This document shows, piece by piece, positions 7,861 through 15,717 of a stretch of DNA of 63,186 nucleotides; position 1 is the stretch's first letter; each line of letters starts with the position of its first letter. The notes under the pieces were generated by a model. The model was not told where the DNA came from. It was given only the letters and a program-made list of their open reading frames with translations, and ran no database searches. Location of the stretch: NCBI GenBank assembly GCA_900316575.1, contig ONDJ01000004.1, forward strand, positions 550-63,735, in the 5' to 3' direction. Made by a program: the position numbers and the translations under genes. Source of the stretch: an uncultured Prevotellaceae bacterium (GTDB taxonomy: Bacteria > Bacteroidota > Bacteroidia > Bacteroidales > Bacteroidaceae).

Positions 7861-10584
7861 ATGGAAAGTACCAAAAGAGTTTACACCTTCGGTAAAGGTC
7901 AAGCTGAAGGTCGTGCTGATATGCGCGAACTGCTTGGTGGTAAGGGTGCCAACCTCGCCGAGATGAACCACATCGGAGTTCCCGTGCCCCCGGGATTTAC
8001 AATCACAACAGATGTTTGCAATGAATACTACGAAGTAGGCAAAGATAAAGTTGTAGCGCTGCTTCGTGAAGAAGTTGAAGCAGGTATGCGCCACATTGAA
8101 GCCTTGATGGACAGCAAATTTGGCGATACCGAAAATCCCTTGCTCCTCAGTGTCCGTAGTGGCGCTCGTGCCAGTATGCCTGGTATGATGGATACTATTC
8201 TCAATCTTGGCTTGAATGACGAAGTTGTAGAAGGCTTAGCACGTAAGACTGGCAATGCCCGCTTTGCTTACGACGCTTATCGCCGTTTCGTGCAGATGTA
8301 TGGTGATGTTGTGATGGGTTTGAAGCCTGCTAACAAGGCTGATATTGATCCCTTTGAAGAAATCATTGAAAAGGTAAAGGAAGAGCGTGGCGTGAAACTT
8401 GATAATGAGCTTGATACAGAAGACTTGAAGCGTCTTGTCGTTCTTTTCAAGAAAGCTATCGTTGAACGTACCGGTCAGGAGTTCCCCACAGATCCCGTAG
8501 AGCAACTTTGGGGCGCAATTTGTGCCGTGTTCGATTCATGGATGAACGACCGTGCTATTCTCTATCGTAAGATGGAAGGTATTCCTGCCGAATGGGGTAC
8601 AGCTGTAACATGTATGGCCATGGTATTCGGTAATATGGGCAATACCAGTGCTACTGGTGTTTGCTTCAGCCGTAATGCTGCTACAGGCGAAAACGTGTTC
8701 AACGGCGAATGGCTCGTAAACGCACAAGGCGAAGATGTTGTAGCAGGTATTCGCACCCCACAGCAGATCACCAAGCTTGGTTCACAGCGTTGGGCCGAGA
8801 TGCAAGAGATTTCTGAAGAAGAGCGTGCTTCAAAATATCCCTCAATGGAAGAGGCTATGCCCGAAATTTATGCCGAGCTCAATGCCATTCAGGAGAAATT
8901 GGAGAAGCACTATCGTGATATGCAGGACATGGAGTTCACCGTTCAAGAAGGTAAACTTTGGTTCCTCCAGACCCGTAACGGTAAGCGCACTGGTGCCGCA
9001 ATGGTAAAGATTGCTATTGACTTGCTACACGAGGGTATGATTGACGAAAAGACAGCCATCATGCGTTGTGAGCCTCAGAAGCTTGACGAATTGCTTCACC
9101 CCGTTTTTGATAAGCAAGCTTTGGCAAAGGCAAAGGCTCTTACGCGCGGACTTCCAGCAAGTCCTGGTGCCGCCAGTGGCCAAATCGTATTCTTTGCTGA
9201 CGACGCCGCTAAGTGGGCCGATGATGGCCACAAAGTAGTGTTGGTGCGTATAGAGACTTCTCCCGAAGATCTTGCAGGTATGGCTAAGGCTGAAGGTATT
9301 CTCACCGCACGCGGCGGTATGACCAGCCACGCAGCTGTTGTAGCACGCGGAATGGGTAAGTGCTGCGTCAGTGGCGCAGGTGCCATCAACGTTGACTATC
9401 ACAAGCGCACCCTTGAGATTGATGGTAAAGTTCTCAAAGAGGGCGATTACATCAGCTTAAACGGAAGCACAGGCGATGTCTTTGAAGGCGAACTCAAGAC
9501 ACAAGCCGCAGAGCTGAGCGGAAGCTTCGCTGAATTGATGGAGCTTTGCGACAAATATACACGTCTTAACGTACGCACTAACGCTGACACTCCCCACGAT
9601 GCAAGCGTTGCACGTAAGTTTGGTGCTACAGGTATAGGCCTATGTCGCACAGAGCATATGTTCTTTGATGCTGAAAAGATCGTTGCTATGCGCGAAATGA
9701 TTCTTTCTGACACGCTCGAAGGACGTAAGAAAGCTCTGGTGAAGCTCTTGCCTTATCAGAAAAATGACTTTATTGGTATATTCAAGGCAATGGACGGTTG
9801 CCCCGTCAATATACGCTTGCTCGATCCTCCTTTGCACGAGTTTGTACCTCAAGACAAGAAAGGACAAGAAGAGATGGCAGAAGACATGGGAGTAACGGTT
9901 GACTATATCAAGCAGCGCGTTGATAGTCTCAGTGAGCACAACCCAATGCTCGGACACCGTGGTTGCCGTCTGGGTAACACTTATCCTGAAATTACGCAAA
10001 CACAGACGCGCGCCATTCTCAGTGCTGCCTGTGAACTGAAGAAACAAGGTCTTGATCCTAAACCCGAAATCATGGTACCCCTCACCGGTAGCGTTTATGA
10101 GTTTGAGGCACAAGAGAAAGTTATTCGCGAAGAAGCCGCAAAGGTCTTTGAAGAAGAAGGCATAGAGGTAGCTTACAAGGTTGGCACAATGATTGAAATT
10201 CCACGTGCCGCTCTTACGGCAGATTGCATCGCCCGCAGTGCTGAATACTTCAGCTTCGGCACAAACGACCTCACGCAGATGACCTTCGGTTACTCTCGTG
10301 ACGATATTGCTTCCTTCTTGCCTGTTTATCTTGACAAGAAGATCTTGAGTGTTGACCCCTTCCAGGTTCTCGACCAACGCGGCGTAGGACAGCTTATCCA
10401 GATGGCTGTTGAAAAAGGACGCAGTGCTCGTCCCGAACTTAAGTGTGGCATTTGTGGCGAGCATGGTGGCGAGCCAACCAGCGTGAAATTCTGCCATAAG
10501 ATTGGTTTGAACTACGTCAGTTGTTCACCATTCCGTGTGCCCATCGCACGCCTTGCCGCCGCGCAGGCAGCGGTCGAGGAATAA
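7861..10584 (+). CDS. ppdK: Pyruvate, phosphate dikinase
   Basis: A 907-aa cytosolic enzyme interconverting pyruvate + ATP + Pi and phosphoenolpyruvate + AMP + PPi. The N-terminal ATP-grasp part (about 1-340) contains GGKGANLAEM. The swivelling phosphohistidine domain has GGMTSHAAVVARGMG with catalytic His490. The C-terminal TIM barrel has the CGICGEHGGEP motif (Cys862 and Cys865). Length is typical. It is a single-gene unit with its own promoter and a downstream hairpin. In anaerobic Bacteroidales it links PEP and pyruvate pools with PPi economy. Confidence 0.96.
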   Translation: MESTKRVYTFGKGQAEGRADMRELLGGKGANLAEMNHIGVPVPPGFTITTDVCNEYYEVGKDKVVALLREEVEAGMRHIEALMDSKFGDTENPLLLSVRSGARASMPGMMDTILNLGLNDEVVEGLARKTGNARFAYDAYRRFVQMYGDVVMGLKPANKADIDPFEEIIEKVKEERGVKLDNELDTEDLKRLVVLFKKAIVERTGQEFPTDPVEQLWGAICAVFDSWMNDRAILYRKMEGIPAEWGTAVTCMAMVFGNMGNTSATGVCFSRNAATGENVFNGEWLVNAQGEDVVAGIRTPQQITKLGSQRWAEMQEISEEERASKYPSMEEAMPEIYAELNAIQEKLEKHYRDMQDMEFTVQEGKLWFLQTRNGKRTGAAMVKIAIDLLHEGMIDEKTAIMRCEPQKLDELLHPVFDKQALAKAKALTRGLPASPGAASGQIVFFADDAAKWADDGHKVVLVRIETSPEDLAGMAKAEGILTARGGMTSHAAVVARGMGKCCVSGAGAINVDYHKRTLEIDGKVLKEGDYISLNGSTGDVFEGELKTQAAELSGSFAELMELCDKYTRLNVRTNADTPHDASVARKFGATGIGLCRTEHMFFDAEKIVAMREMILSDTLEGRKKALVKLLPYQKNDFIGIFKAMDGCPVNIRLLDPPLHEFVPQDKKGQEEMAEDMGVTVDYIKQRVDSLSEHNPMLGHRGCRLGNTYPEITQTQTRAILSAACELKKQGLDPKPEIMVPLTGSVYEFEAQEKVIREEAAKVFEEEGIEVAYKVGTMIEIPRAALTADCIARSAEYFSFGTNDLTQMTFGYSRDDIASFLPVYLDKKILSVDPFQVLDQRGVGQLIQMAVEKGRSARPELKCGICGEHGGEPTSVKFCHKIGLNYVSCSPFRVPIARLAAAQAAVEE

Positions 10585-10608
10585 GCGACTGGACTTAAAA
10601 CTAAGCGA

Positions 10609-10650
10609 GTTAGGCGGTAAGCCCCGAAAAAAAAGGGACTTCCGCCTAAC
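10609..10650 (+). terminator. Long hairpin downstream of ppdK
   Basis: GTTAGGCGG (10609-10617) pairs perfectly with CCGCCTAAC (10642-10650). Inside, AAGCCCC and GGGACTT extend the stem with one mismatch around an A-rich loop. There is no T-tract after it, so it may terminate transcription poorly and instead protect the 3' end of the message. Confidence 0.5.
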
Positions 10651-10796
10651 TTCGTAAATGGAGGTTCGTTCATTCCGACACGGAAAATGAGCAGAATGAA
10701 CGGAAATGTTTAGAGAAAGTTGCGAGTTTTCAGACCCCATGTTTAGAGCGTGTTTAGAGTTCAGAACGACTGAGGTAACAATAACTTGTGGAATAT

Positions 10797-11085
10797 TAAA
10801 CCCAAATCGGTCATAAGGCCTAAATCAGTGTTAGCGTAGGCATGTTTATTTATGTTATGGCATAAATTTTAATGCCGATTTGGTTTTAAGACTTGTAATT
10901 GCAGGACCATGAGTAGCTATGCTGGGCTTTTCGAGTCACTATACTGCGTCTCTCTGGCAGCTTTTATCTGCGTACAATGGGTGGTACAATGGGATTAAGC
11001 TAAATCGATTATTCTGTCGTACTCAAATTATCGTAGGCTTGTATGCTGTCCTACTATATATCTTAATGACCGATTTGGCTTAAAA
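10797..11085. repeat. Three-copy CCGATTTGG repeat, outer copies inverted
   Basis: CCAAATCGGTCAT (10802-10814) is the reverse complement of ATGACCGATTTGG within 11063-11085. A third copy, TTTTAATGCCGATTTGG followed by TTTTAAG (10867-10890), lies in the same orientation as the right copy. Flanking TTAA bases are also shared. The outer inverted pair spans about 290 bases, the size of a small non-autonomous element, but no target duplication was identified. Confidence 0.55.
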
Positions 11086-11196
11086 TTATTCTGACTTAGG
11101 CTATGCAATATCCGAAGCCTTTTTTGAATATTCTTTGAACAGCAAAACGGCTCTTTTTCGATTGATTACAATGTAATTCTCATGCGCGTGAACATT

Positions 11197-11231
11197 AAAA
11201 AAGGTCCGATGTGCGTTAGCTCGGACCTTTT
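11197..11231 (-). terminator. Terminator of the nusB-to-DUF6621 unit
   Basis: AAAAGGTCCGA pairs with TCGGACCTTTT around an 11-base loop. The run of A on the plus strand at 11197-11202 gives a U-tract for minus-strand transcription. It lies 24 bases past the DUF6621 stop. Confidence 0.85.
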
Positions 11232-11254
11232 ATCTGAATGCTGATAAATAAGCG

Positions 11255-11830
11255 TCAGCCGAGTTGTTCAAGTTCCTGACTATTGATGCTAAGTGCAGCA
11301 AGCAGCGAAAAGCCTATTTGCTCTATACGCAGGGCTTTTGACTCAGACGGGTTGATAGAGAGAAATACCACTTTGTCGCTTTCGCTGTCAGCCATAAGCG
11401 ACTTGATGCGTTTGCCATAGGCGTTGAGGTCGGCGGCGACAATTATGTGTTGCTGTTCGTTGTGCTTAAGCAGGTTTTGAAGCGTTTCACACAAGAGCGT
11501 TTCCTTGCTTCCCAAGGTTTCGTCACACGTGCAGGCTGCAAGCAAGAATTCGCCTGCCGCTCCCTTAAATGCCTTGCCGTCTATCTGGCTGTTGTAGTCA
11601 GTGGGAACAAAGTGCATGAAGCGGCTATTTGCTTTCTCGTGAAAGAGATAAACCTGGGTTTGGTCCTTTTCTAAAGGAGTCGCTTTTGAGCAGTCAAGCA
11701 GCGCACATTCTATCCACCTCGCTAAGTCGGCCTCAGGAATGGTACGCTTGAGAAAAGTGCTGAAATCTGTGCGAAACTTTTCGCAAATGCCACTGACGTA
11801 TTCGCAATCTATGATAAAAGCGTTGGTCAC
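11255..11830 (-). CDS. DUF6621-like protein of unknown function
   Basis: A 191-aa soluble protein with no signal peptide or membrane segment. I recognise it as a Bacteroidetes-restricted conserved hypothetical, probably the DUF6621 family. Visible features are a starting NAFIIDCEYV and a middle FVPTDYNSQIDGKAFKGAA. A later stretch, IIVAADLNAYGKRIKSLM, looks like a strand-helix unit. It starts 5 bases after the DUF5606 gene stops, so the two are coupled. No function can be assigned; the conserved pairing suggests a joint role. Confidence 0.6.
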   Translation of the reverse strand: MTNAFIIDCEYVSGICEKFRTDFSTFLKRTIPEADLARWIECALLDCSKATPLEKDQTQVYLFHEKANSRFMHFVPTDYNSQIDGKAFKGAAGEFLLAACTCDETLGSKETLLCETLQNLLKHNEQQHIIVAADLNAYGKRIKSLMADSESDKVVFLSINPSESKALRIEQIGFSLLAALSINSQELEQLG

Positions 11831-11835
11831 GATGG

Positions 11836-12270
11836 TTATGCTTCTTGCTGTTCAGCTTTGGGCGATTCGTTTTCGGTGTCGGAGAATTGTGTGTAGCCAG
11901 CTGCAAGCAGTAGGTTGTACCATTGAAGGAGTTTTTTCATATCGCTTTGGTGCACACGGTCGCGATCGTAGTCGGGTAGAGCTGTTGCCATGAATTGTTT
12001 CAGCTCATCGGGTGTAGCTGTCTTGTAGTTGAGTTCCGAGGGCTTTCCTTGTAGTGCTTCATAGATGTTTTGGAAGATGTCCATCAAAGGAACGTCGTCG
12101 GCATCGGCGTACATGGTAACGTCGTTAAGCGAAGTTATGCGATCGCGCGGACTTGCAGGAAATCTTTTTTTTGTTTCATCGAGGGCTTCAACAATGATAC
12201 GTCCAGAGCCGCGCGAAAGGAGGCGATAAAGCCCTTGGCGGCCTGCAATGGAGAGAATTACGTCTTGCAT
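11836..12270 (-). CDS. DUF5606-like protein
   Basis: A 144-aa protein with a Bacteroidetes-typical N-terminus (ILSIAGRQGLYRLLSRG) followed by IIVEALDETKKRFP and a region rich in short helices. The acidic C-terminal tail is likely disordered. It matches my memory of family DUF5606, found next to coaE and DUF6621 in Bacteroidales. The N-terminal part looks like a small beta barrel that might bind a ligand or nucleic acid, but this is inference. It follows coaE in the unit, 61 bases downstream, with a perfect palindrome between them. Confidence 0.65.
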   Translation of the reverse strand: MQDVILSIAGRQGLYRLLSRGSGRIIVEALDETKKRFPASPRDRITSLNDVTMYADADDVPLMDIFQNIYEALQGKPSELNYKTATPDELKQFMATALPDYDRDRVHQSDMKKLLQWYNLLLAAGYTQFSDTENESPKAEQQEA

Positions 12271-12290
12271 GATTGTTTTTTTTGTTTATG

Positions 12291-12307
12291 ATGCAGCAAT
12301 GCTGCAT
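12291..12307. repeat. Perfect 17-base palindrome between coaE and DUF5606
   Basis: ATGCAGCA-A-TGCTGCAT is an 8+1+8 perfect inverted repeat in the 61-base gap between the two minus-strand genes. It could be an operator or an RNA hairpin. No U-tract follows in the minus direction, so it is not a standard terminator for coaE. Confidence 0.6.
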
Positions 12308-12331
12308 TTAGTTTGTATTGTTTTTTGTTGA

Positions 12332-12856
12332 TTATTCGTTGTATATAATGATGTCAGCGCGTTGGCGCTTTTCTTCTTCTGGCATTTGCAGTGTAAGCCA
12401 AGCGCGTGCTTGTTCCAAAGAGATATTATCGCGTTTCATAAGTCGCTGAAGTCTTGTTGCTTCGTTGGCATAAATAAGGATGACACGATCTACAAGTCGG
12501 TCAAATTCACTCTCATAGAGCAACGCACATTCCATAAAAGTGTGTTGTGTGCTTTGGTTGTCGCGCCATTGACAATAATCGGCTGCTACAAGTGGGTGAA
12601 CAACGGCATTGATTTGAGCTGCGTTTTGAGCTGAAGCCGTGATGAAGTTAGCAAGGATTCGCTTCTGGAAATGCCCTTGCTGGTCGTAGAGTTCTTCTCC
12701 AACAATGCTGGTGAGCTGTTGTTTCACCGTGGTGTTCGTGCGAATGATGCGCTTTGCTGCTTCGTCGCATGAATAGACCTCGTTGCCATGGTGTTGCAAC
12801 TTACTGCAAAACCAGCTCTTCCCACTGGCAATACCTCCTGTAATGGCATAGTGCAT
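12332..12856 (-). CDS. coaE: Dephospho-CoA kinase
   Basis: A 174-aa enzyme catalysing the last step of coenzyme A synthesis, phosphorylating the 3'-hydroxyl of dephospho-CoA. The P-loop GGIASGKS lies at residues 7-14, followed by the conserved D-A/E pattern (SCDEAAKRIIR) and the lid segment with RLMKRDNIS. The start at 12856 puts MHYAITGG at the N-terminus as in the family; a start 51 bases upstream would overlap the ybbR-like gene and add a basic tail. The gene begins 8 bases after that gene's stop. Confidence 0.92.
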   Translation of the reverse strand: MHYAITGGIASGKSWFCSKLQHHGNEVYSCDEAAKRIIRTNTTVKQQLTSIVGEELYDQQGHFQKRILANFITASAQNAAQINAVVHPLVAADYCQWRDNQSTQHTFMECALLYESEFDRLVDRVILIYANEATRLQRLMKRDNISLEQARAWLTLQMPEEEKRQRADIIIYNE

Positions 12857-12863
12857 AAGACGA

Positions 12864-13877
12864 CTATTTGACGCTATCTTCTTCTTCGGGGATGGTCTCA
12901 ATAACAAAATCTACTGTGGCGGGTGTGATGCGTATGTCACTAACACCATCGGGTATGCTCCTTACATTGAGACTGACTTTATTGTTGTTTGTGGCAATCA
13001 AGTCTTCATAACTTAGGGCCACAACGAAATGTTGTGCTCCGATGCGTTCGTACTGACTGACACCAACTTTGAAAGTGAGGTCAACCATAGAAGGAAACGT
13101 GCGCAATACGCGCGAGCCAGGGAAATTGATAGCATGAATGGGCACACGCACTGTTTTCTCTGTGAGGCGGTCGCAAATGAGTGAAACGTTGACCATGGCT
13201 GGCACGGCCTTCATACCTCGCATGGTCGCTATGGACTGTTTGCGTTGCACAGTGTCGCGAGCTCCTGTAACGTGTAGCTGTCGGATACTGACGTAGCGCA
13301 ACGTGTCGAGCACGCTTTGGGGGGCATAGACCGTGACAAATTCTGGTTTTAGCTTGGTTTGCGCTACAAAATAGCCCGCTTGGCATTGCACATTGCCGTC
13401 AAAACGCACGGGAACACGCTTGCTTGCTCCAAAGTTGAAGTAGTATTCAAGCGTGTCGGGCTTGATTTGTATAATTTGTGTGGGATTGGCGATTTGCTTG
13501 GCCAATTGCGGCAGCAATTCCGAGGAGTTGATACGGCAACGTCCGCTTGTCTGCGTATGGTCGCGAAAACTGATGACTATAGGCTTCATGCCTGCTCCGT
13601 AGAGATAGGGGAGTAGCCGTATGCCTTTGTCGCGCAATGTGATACGAAGCTCTTCGGGAAGTTCTGTAGTGATAACAACATTGCCTGGAACATCGCTGAG
13701 TTGTAGAGGTACGGCTATTTCTACGTCGTATGTCTCATTGAGCGAAACAGCTAACCAAAACGCAGCTGCCAAGGCGATAAACCCGATGAGCGTGAGCGTC
13801 CCTCGTGTCCACATACGACGCAGAGCCGCACGTGTGGTGTGCGACAAAGTCTCGCGCGTATGTGAAAACGAGGGCAC
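12864..13877 (-). CDS. YbbR-like (CdaR family) membrane-anchored protein
   Basis: A 337-aa protein with one N-terminal membrane segment (about residues 28-46) and a long extracytoplasmic part of YbbR-like beta repeats (VPVRFDGNVQCQAGYF near the middle, VRVPIHAINFPGSRV later). Related proteins in Firmicutes regulate the diadenylate cyclase CdaA. In Bacteroidetes the family is found between yajC and coaE, as here. No cyclase gene is present in the window, so regulation of c-di-AMP synthesis is only a possibility. Confidence 0.8.
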   Translation of the reverse strand: MPSFSHTRETLSHTTRAALRRMWTRGTLTLIGFIALAAAFWLAVSLNETYDVEIAVPLQLSDVPGNVVITTELPEELRITLRDKGIRLLPYLYGAGMKPIVISFRDHTQTSGRCRINSSELLPQLAKQIANPTQIIQIKPDTLEYYFNFGASKRVPVRFDGNVQCQAGYFVAQTKLKPEFVTVYAPQSVLDTLRYVSIRQLHVTGARDTVQRKQSIATMRGMKAVPAMVNVSLICDRLTEKTVRVPIHAINFPGSRVLRTFPSMVDLTFKVGVSQYERIGAQHFVVALSYEDLIATNNNKVSLNVRSIPDGVSDIRITPATVDFVIETIPEEEDSVK

Positions 13878-13903
13878 TCTAACTGCTGAAATAATAGAAG
13901 TGC

Positions 13904-14224
13904 TTAAGTCTGAGGCTTTTCGCCTTGAGGGACGATGGCTGTGCGATCAAACACAAGTTTCACACCTGTGGCAACTTCAAGTGTGATGGTGTCTTCCTTT
14001 TCGCTGATGCTGCGAACCGTGCCGTGAAGTCCGCCTATCGTCACTACTTCTTGCCCAGGCTTCAAGGCGTTGCGGAAGTTGCGAAGTTCTTTTTGCTTCT
14101 TGTTCTGCGGGCGAATCATGAAGAAGTACATAATAGCAAACAGCAGTACGATCATGATCAAGCCGCTATACTGTGCGAAGCCGCCCTGAGCTTGAGGTTG
14201 CAAAAGTGTAAATAAAATTGTCAT
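13904..14224 (-). CDS. yajC: YajC, preprotein translocase accessory subunit
   Basis: A 106-aa single-span membrane protein associated with SecDF. The hydrophobic helix (about residues 19-37) ends in FFMIRPQNKKQKE, the family signature, and is followed by a small cytosolic domain with GQEVVTIGGLHGTV. It lies 21 bases after nusB and 26 bases before the ybbR-like gene. Confidence 0.95.
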   Translation of the reverse strand: MTILFTLLQPQAQGGFAQYSGLIMIVLLFAIMYFFMIRPQNKKQKELRNFRNALKPGQEVVTIGGLHGTVRSISEKEDTITLEVATGVKLVFDRTAIVPQGEKPQT

Positions 14225-14245
14225 TGTCGTGAGGATTAAATGAGT

Positions 14246-15202
14246 TTATGTGTTTTTGTTGTTGATAGACTTAAACATGCGTCCGTCCTTGCGCAGTTGT
14301 TTGGAAAAGGAGTCAAGCATACCGTTGATGTACGAAGGGCTCTGAGGAGTGCTATACCAACGGGCTATGTTGATGTATTCGTTGATGGTTATATTTACTT
14401 CAACGTCTGGAATGCCGATGAGCTCTGCGACTGCCAATTGCATAATGACTACATCCATAAACGGTATGCGGCTAACGTCCCAATTCTTGTTAGAAAACAT
14501 TTCAATGAGTTCGTTGGCTTCTTGGCGGTGGACAATAGCTGCACGAAAAAGATCGTGAGCAAACTTGCAGTCGTTGTCATCGTTCCACGCGGGGAGTAGG
14601 GGCTGTGTGCTGTCGCCATTGGGCTGTATGCGCCGTATTGTTTTCAGAACAAACGTGTCAATGATGGGTTTGTCATCATTCCAGTACAAACTTCTGTCTT
14701 CAAGAATGCTTTCAAAGTCCTCATTCGTAGTAACGATCTTTTTGTAGAGCCTTCTGATGATCTCTTGATCGGCCATAGGCGAGCGATCTTGCTTTTTGAG
14801 ATAGAGCTGAAAGTCGCTGTCTTCCAGAAAAAGCTTTGTTAGTTTCTTGGTGAGTGCGTATTCAGCGTCGTTTTGGTCATTGTGGTGCTCGCGGTAGTCT
14901 AATAGTGCTTCATTGATAGAAAGCGTTTGCAACCACTTGTTTTGGGCCAAGAAACGTTCGGCTGAAGCAGATTCTATAACAATGCGACGACGCTGATTGC
15001 TGGCTTCAATGTTCTCGGCCATGGTCTCAGCTTGCTTGCGAATGTCAAGAAGGAAACTTAGGAGGTATAGATAAAGCTCATAAGCTCGGTCAAGAGATTT
15101 TTCAAATTCCTCTTCGGCTTTATCGGGCGCGCTTAAGCCATTGACGGCATAAGCATAAAAAATTTGTGTCGCTTTGACACGGATAAGTTGTCGGTTTATC
15201 AT
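14246..15202 (-). CDS. nusB: Transcription antitermination factor NusB, long form
   Basis: A 318-aa protein, more than twice the usual 140-aa NusB. The N-terminus has the expected RVKATQIFYAYAVNG, and the C-terminal third carries the NusB core (IPFMDVVIMQLAVAEL and EVNITINEYINIARWYS). A central insertion of about 150 mainly helical residues separates the two; this long form is common in Bacteroidetes. NusB with NusE binds boxA RNA in rRNA operons. First gene of the unit, divergent from the PUR-like gene. Confidence 0.88.
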   Translation of the reverse strand: MINRQLIRVKATQIFYAYAVNGLSAPDKAEEEFEKSLDRAYELYLYLLSFLLDIRKQAETMAENIEASNQRRRIVIESASAERFLAQNKWLQTLSINEALLDYREHHNDQNDAEYALTKKLTKLFLEDSDFQLYLKKQDRSPMADQEIIRRLYKKIVTTNEDFESILEDRSLYWNDDKPIIDTFVLKTIRRIQPNGDSTQPLLPAWNDDNDCKFAHDLFRAAIVHRQEANELIEMFSNKNWDVSRIPFMDVVIMQLAVAELIGIPDVEVNITINEYINIARWYSTPQSPSYINGMLDSFSKQLRKDGRMFKSINNKNT

Positions 15203-15249
15203 AAAAGCAAATCGGCTGTGGCAGCTAAGACTGCCCGCTCTTTCACGCG

Positions 15250-15282
15250 CAAAAGTACAAATAATGCAATGAAAAAGCCAAA
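15250..15282 (-). promoter_or_regulatory. Promoter of the nusB operon
   Basis: Read on the minus strand, a TACTTTTG -7 box (15250-15257) is preceded by TTTG (15279-15282) with a 21-base spacer, close to the Bacteroidetes -33/-7 arrangement. It lies about 50 bases before nusB. Confidence 0.75.
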
Positions 15283-15296
15283 AGCACAGCGCGTTT

Positions 15297-15328
15297 TTTG
15301 GAGTTTTCCAGTTTTTGTGCCAATTTTG
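15297..15328 (+). promoter_or_regulatory. Promoter of the PUR-like gene
   Basis: TTTG (15297-15300) is followed after 20 bases by CAATTTTG (15321-15328), one base off the TAnnTTTG -7 consensus. It lies back-to-back with the nusB promoter, so the two units diverge from a region of about 150 bases. Confidence 0.6.
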
Positions 15329-15357
15329 CCGTGTTAATAATCGAATTCAATTTAGCC

Positions 15358-15717
15358 ATGAACAACATTGACAAAAAAACAATTCTTTTTTCGCGTACTG
15401 TCAAAGCAGGCAGGCGCGTTTACTACATTGATGTGAAGCAAGACCGTCGCGGCGAATATTATCTGTCGTTTACAGAGAGTAAGCGTGTGCAAGATGGTAC
15501 AGAAATTGTTCCCCCTGTGCTTGAAAAGCATAAGATATTCCTTTATCAAGAAGACTTCGAAAAATTTCAAGAAGCCTTCAATGCAGCACTTGGCTATGTC
15601 AAAGAGCAACAAGTACCCGATAGTAGTGTTGACGGTTTCAACTCCAGCGATAGTGCTGAAGAGGAAAGCGCTCCTTTGTCGGACGATGCTTTCAGTCTGA
15701 ATGTTAACTTTGAATAA
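15358..15717 (+). CDS. PUR-alpha-like nucleic-acid-binding protein (DUF3276)
   Basis: A 119-aa protein consisting of one PUR repeat (about residues 8-85: FSRTVKAGRRVYYIDVKQ, then GEYYLSFTESK and a helix from YQEDFEKFQEAF) and an acidic Ser-rich tail. Bacterial PUR proteins of this type dimerise into a Whirly-like fold that binds single-stranded DNA or RNA. The ATG at 15358 is chosen because the domain begins right after it; an upstream in-frame ATG would lie within the promoter spacer. Its last 17 bases overlap the next gene. Confidence 0.85.
   Translation: MNNIDKKTILFSRTVKAGRRVYYIDVKQDRRGEYYLSFTESKRVQDGTEIVPPVLEKHKIFLYQEDFEKFQEAFNAALGYVKEQQVPDSSVDGFNSSDSAEEESAPLSDDAFSLNVNFE

Larger units (their letters stand above)
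10585..11254. other. 670-base gene-free stretch with repeats
   Basis: No protein-like frame is visible. Besides the ppdK hairpin, it holds three copies of a roughly 23-base element related to TTAATGACCGATTTGGCTTA (one inverted), a direct repeat around GTACAATGGG (about 10975-10991), and a terminator at its right end. No tRNA-like cloverleaf was recognised. Confidence 0.6.

Noticed and set aside
9640-10497. A 285-codon frame antisense to ppdK
   Set aside because: It lies entirely within the highly conserved ppdK gene and has no recognisable features.
10585-11254. A tRNA or riboswitch in the large gap after ppdK
   Set aside because: No cloverleaf, T-loop sequence or known riboswitch core was recognised; only short repeats and hairpins are visible.
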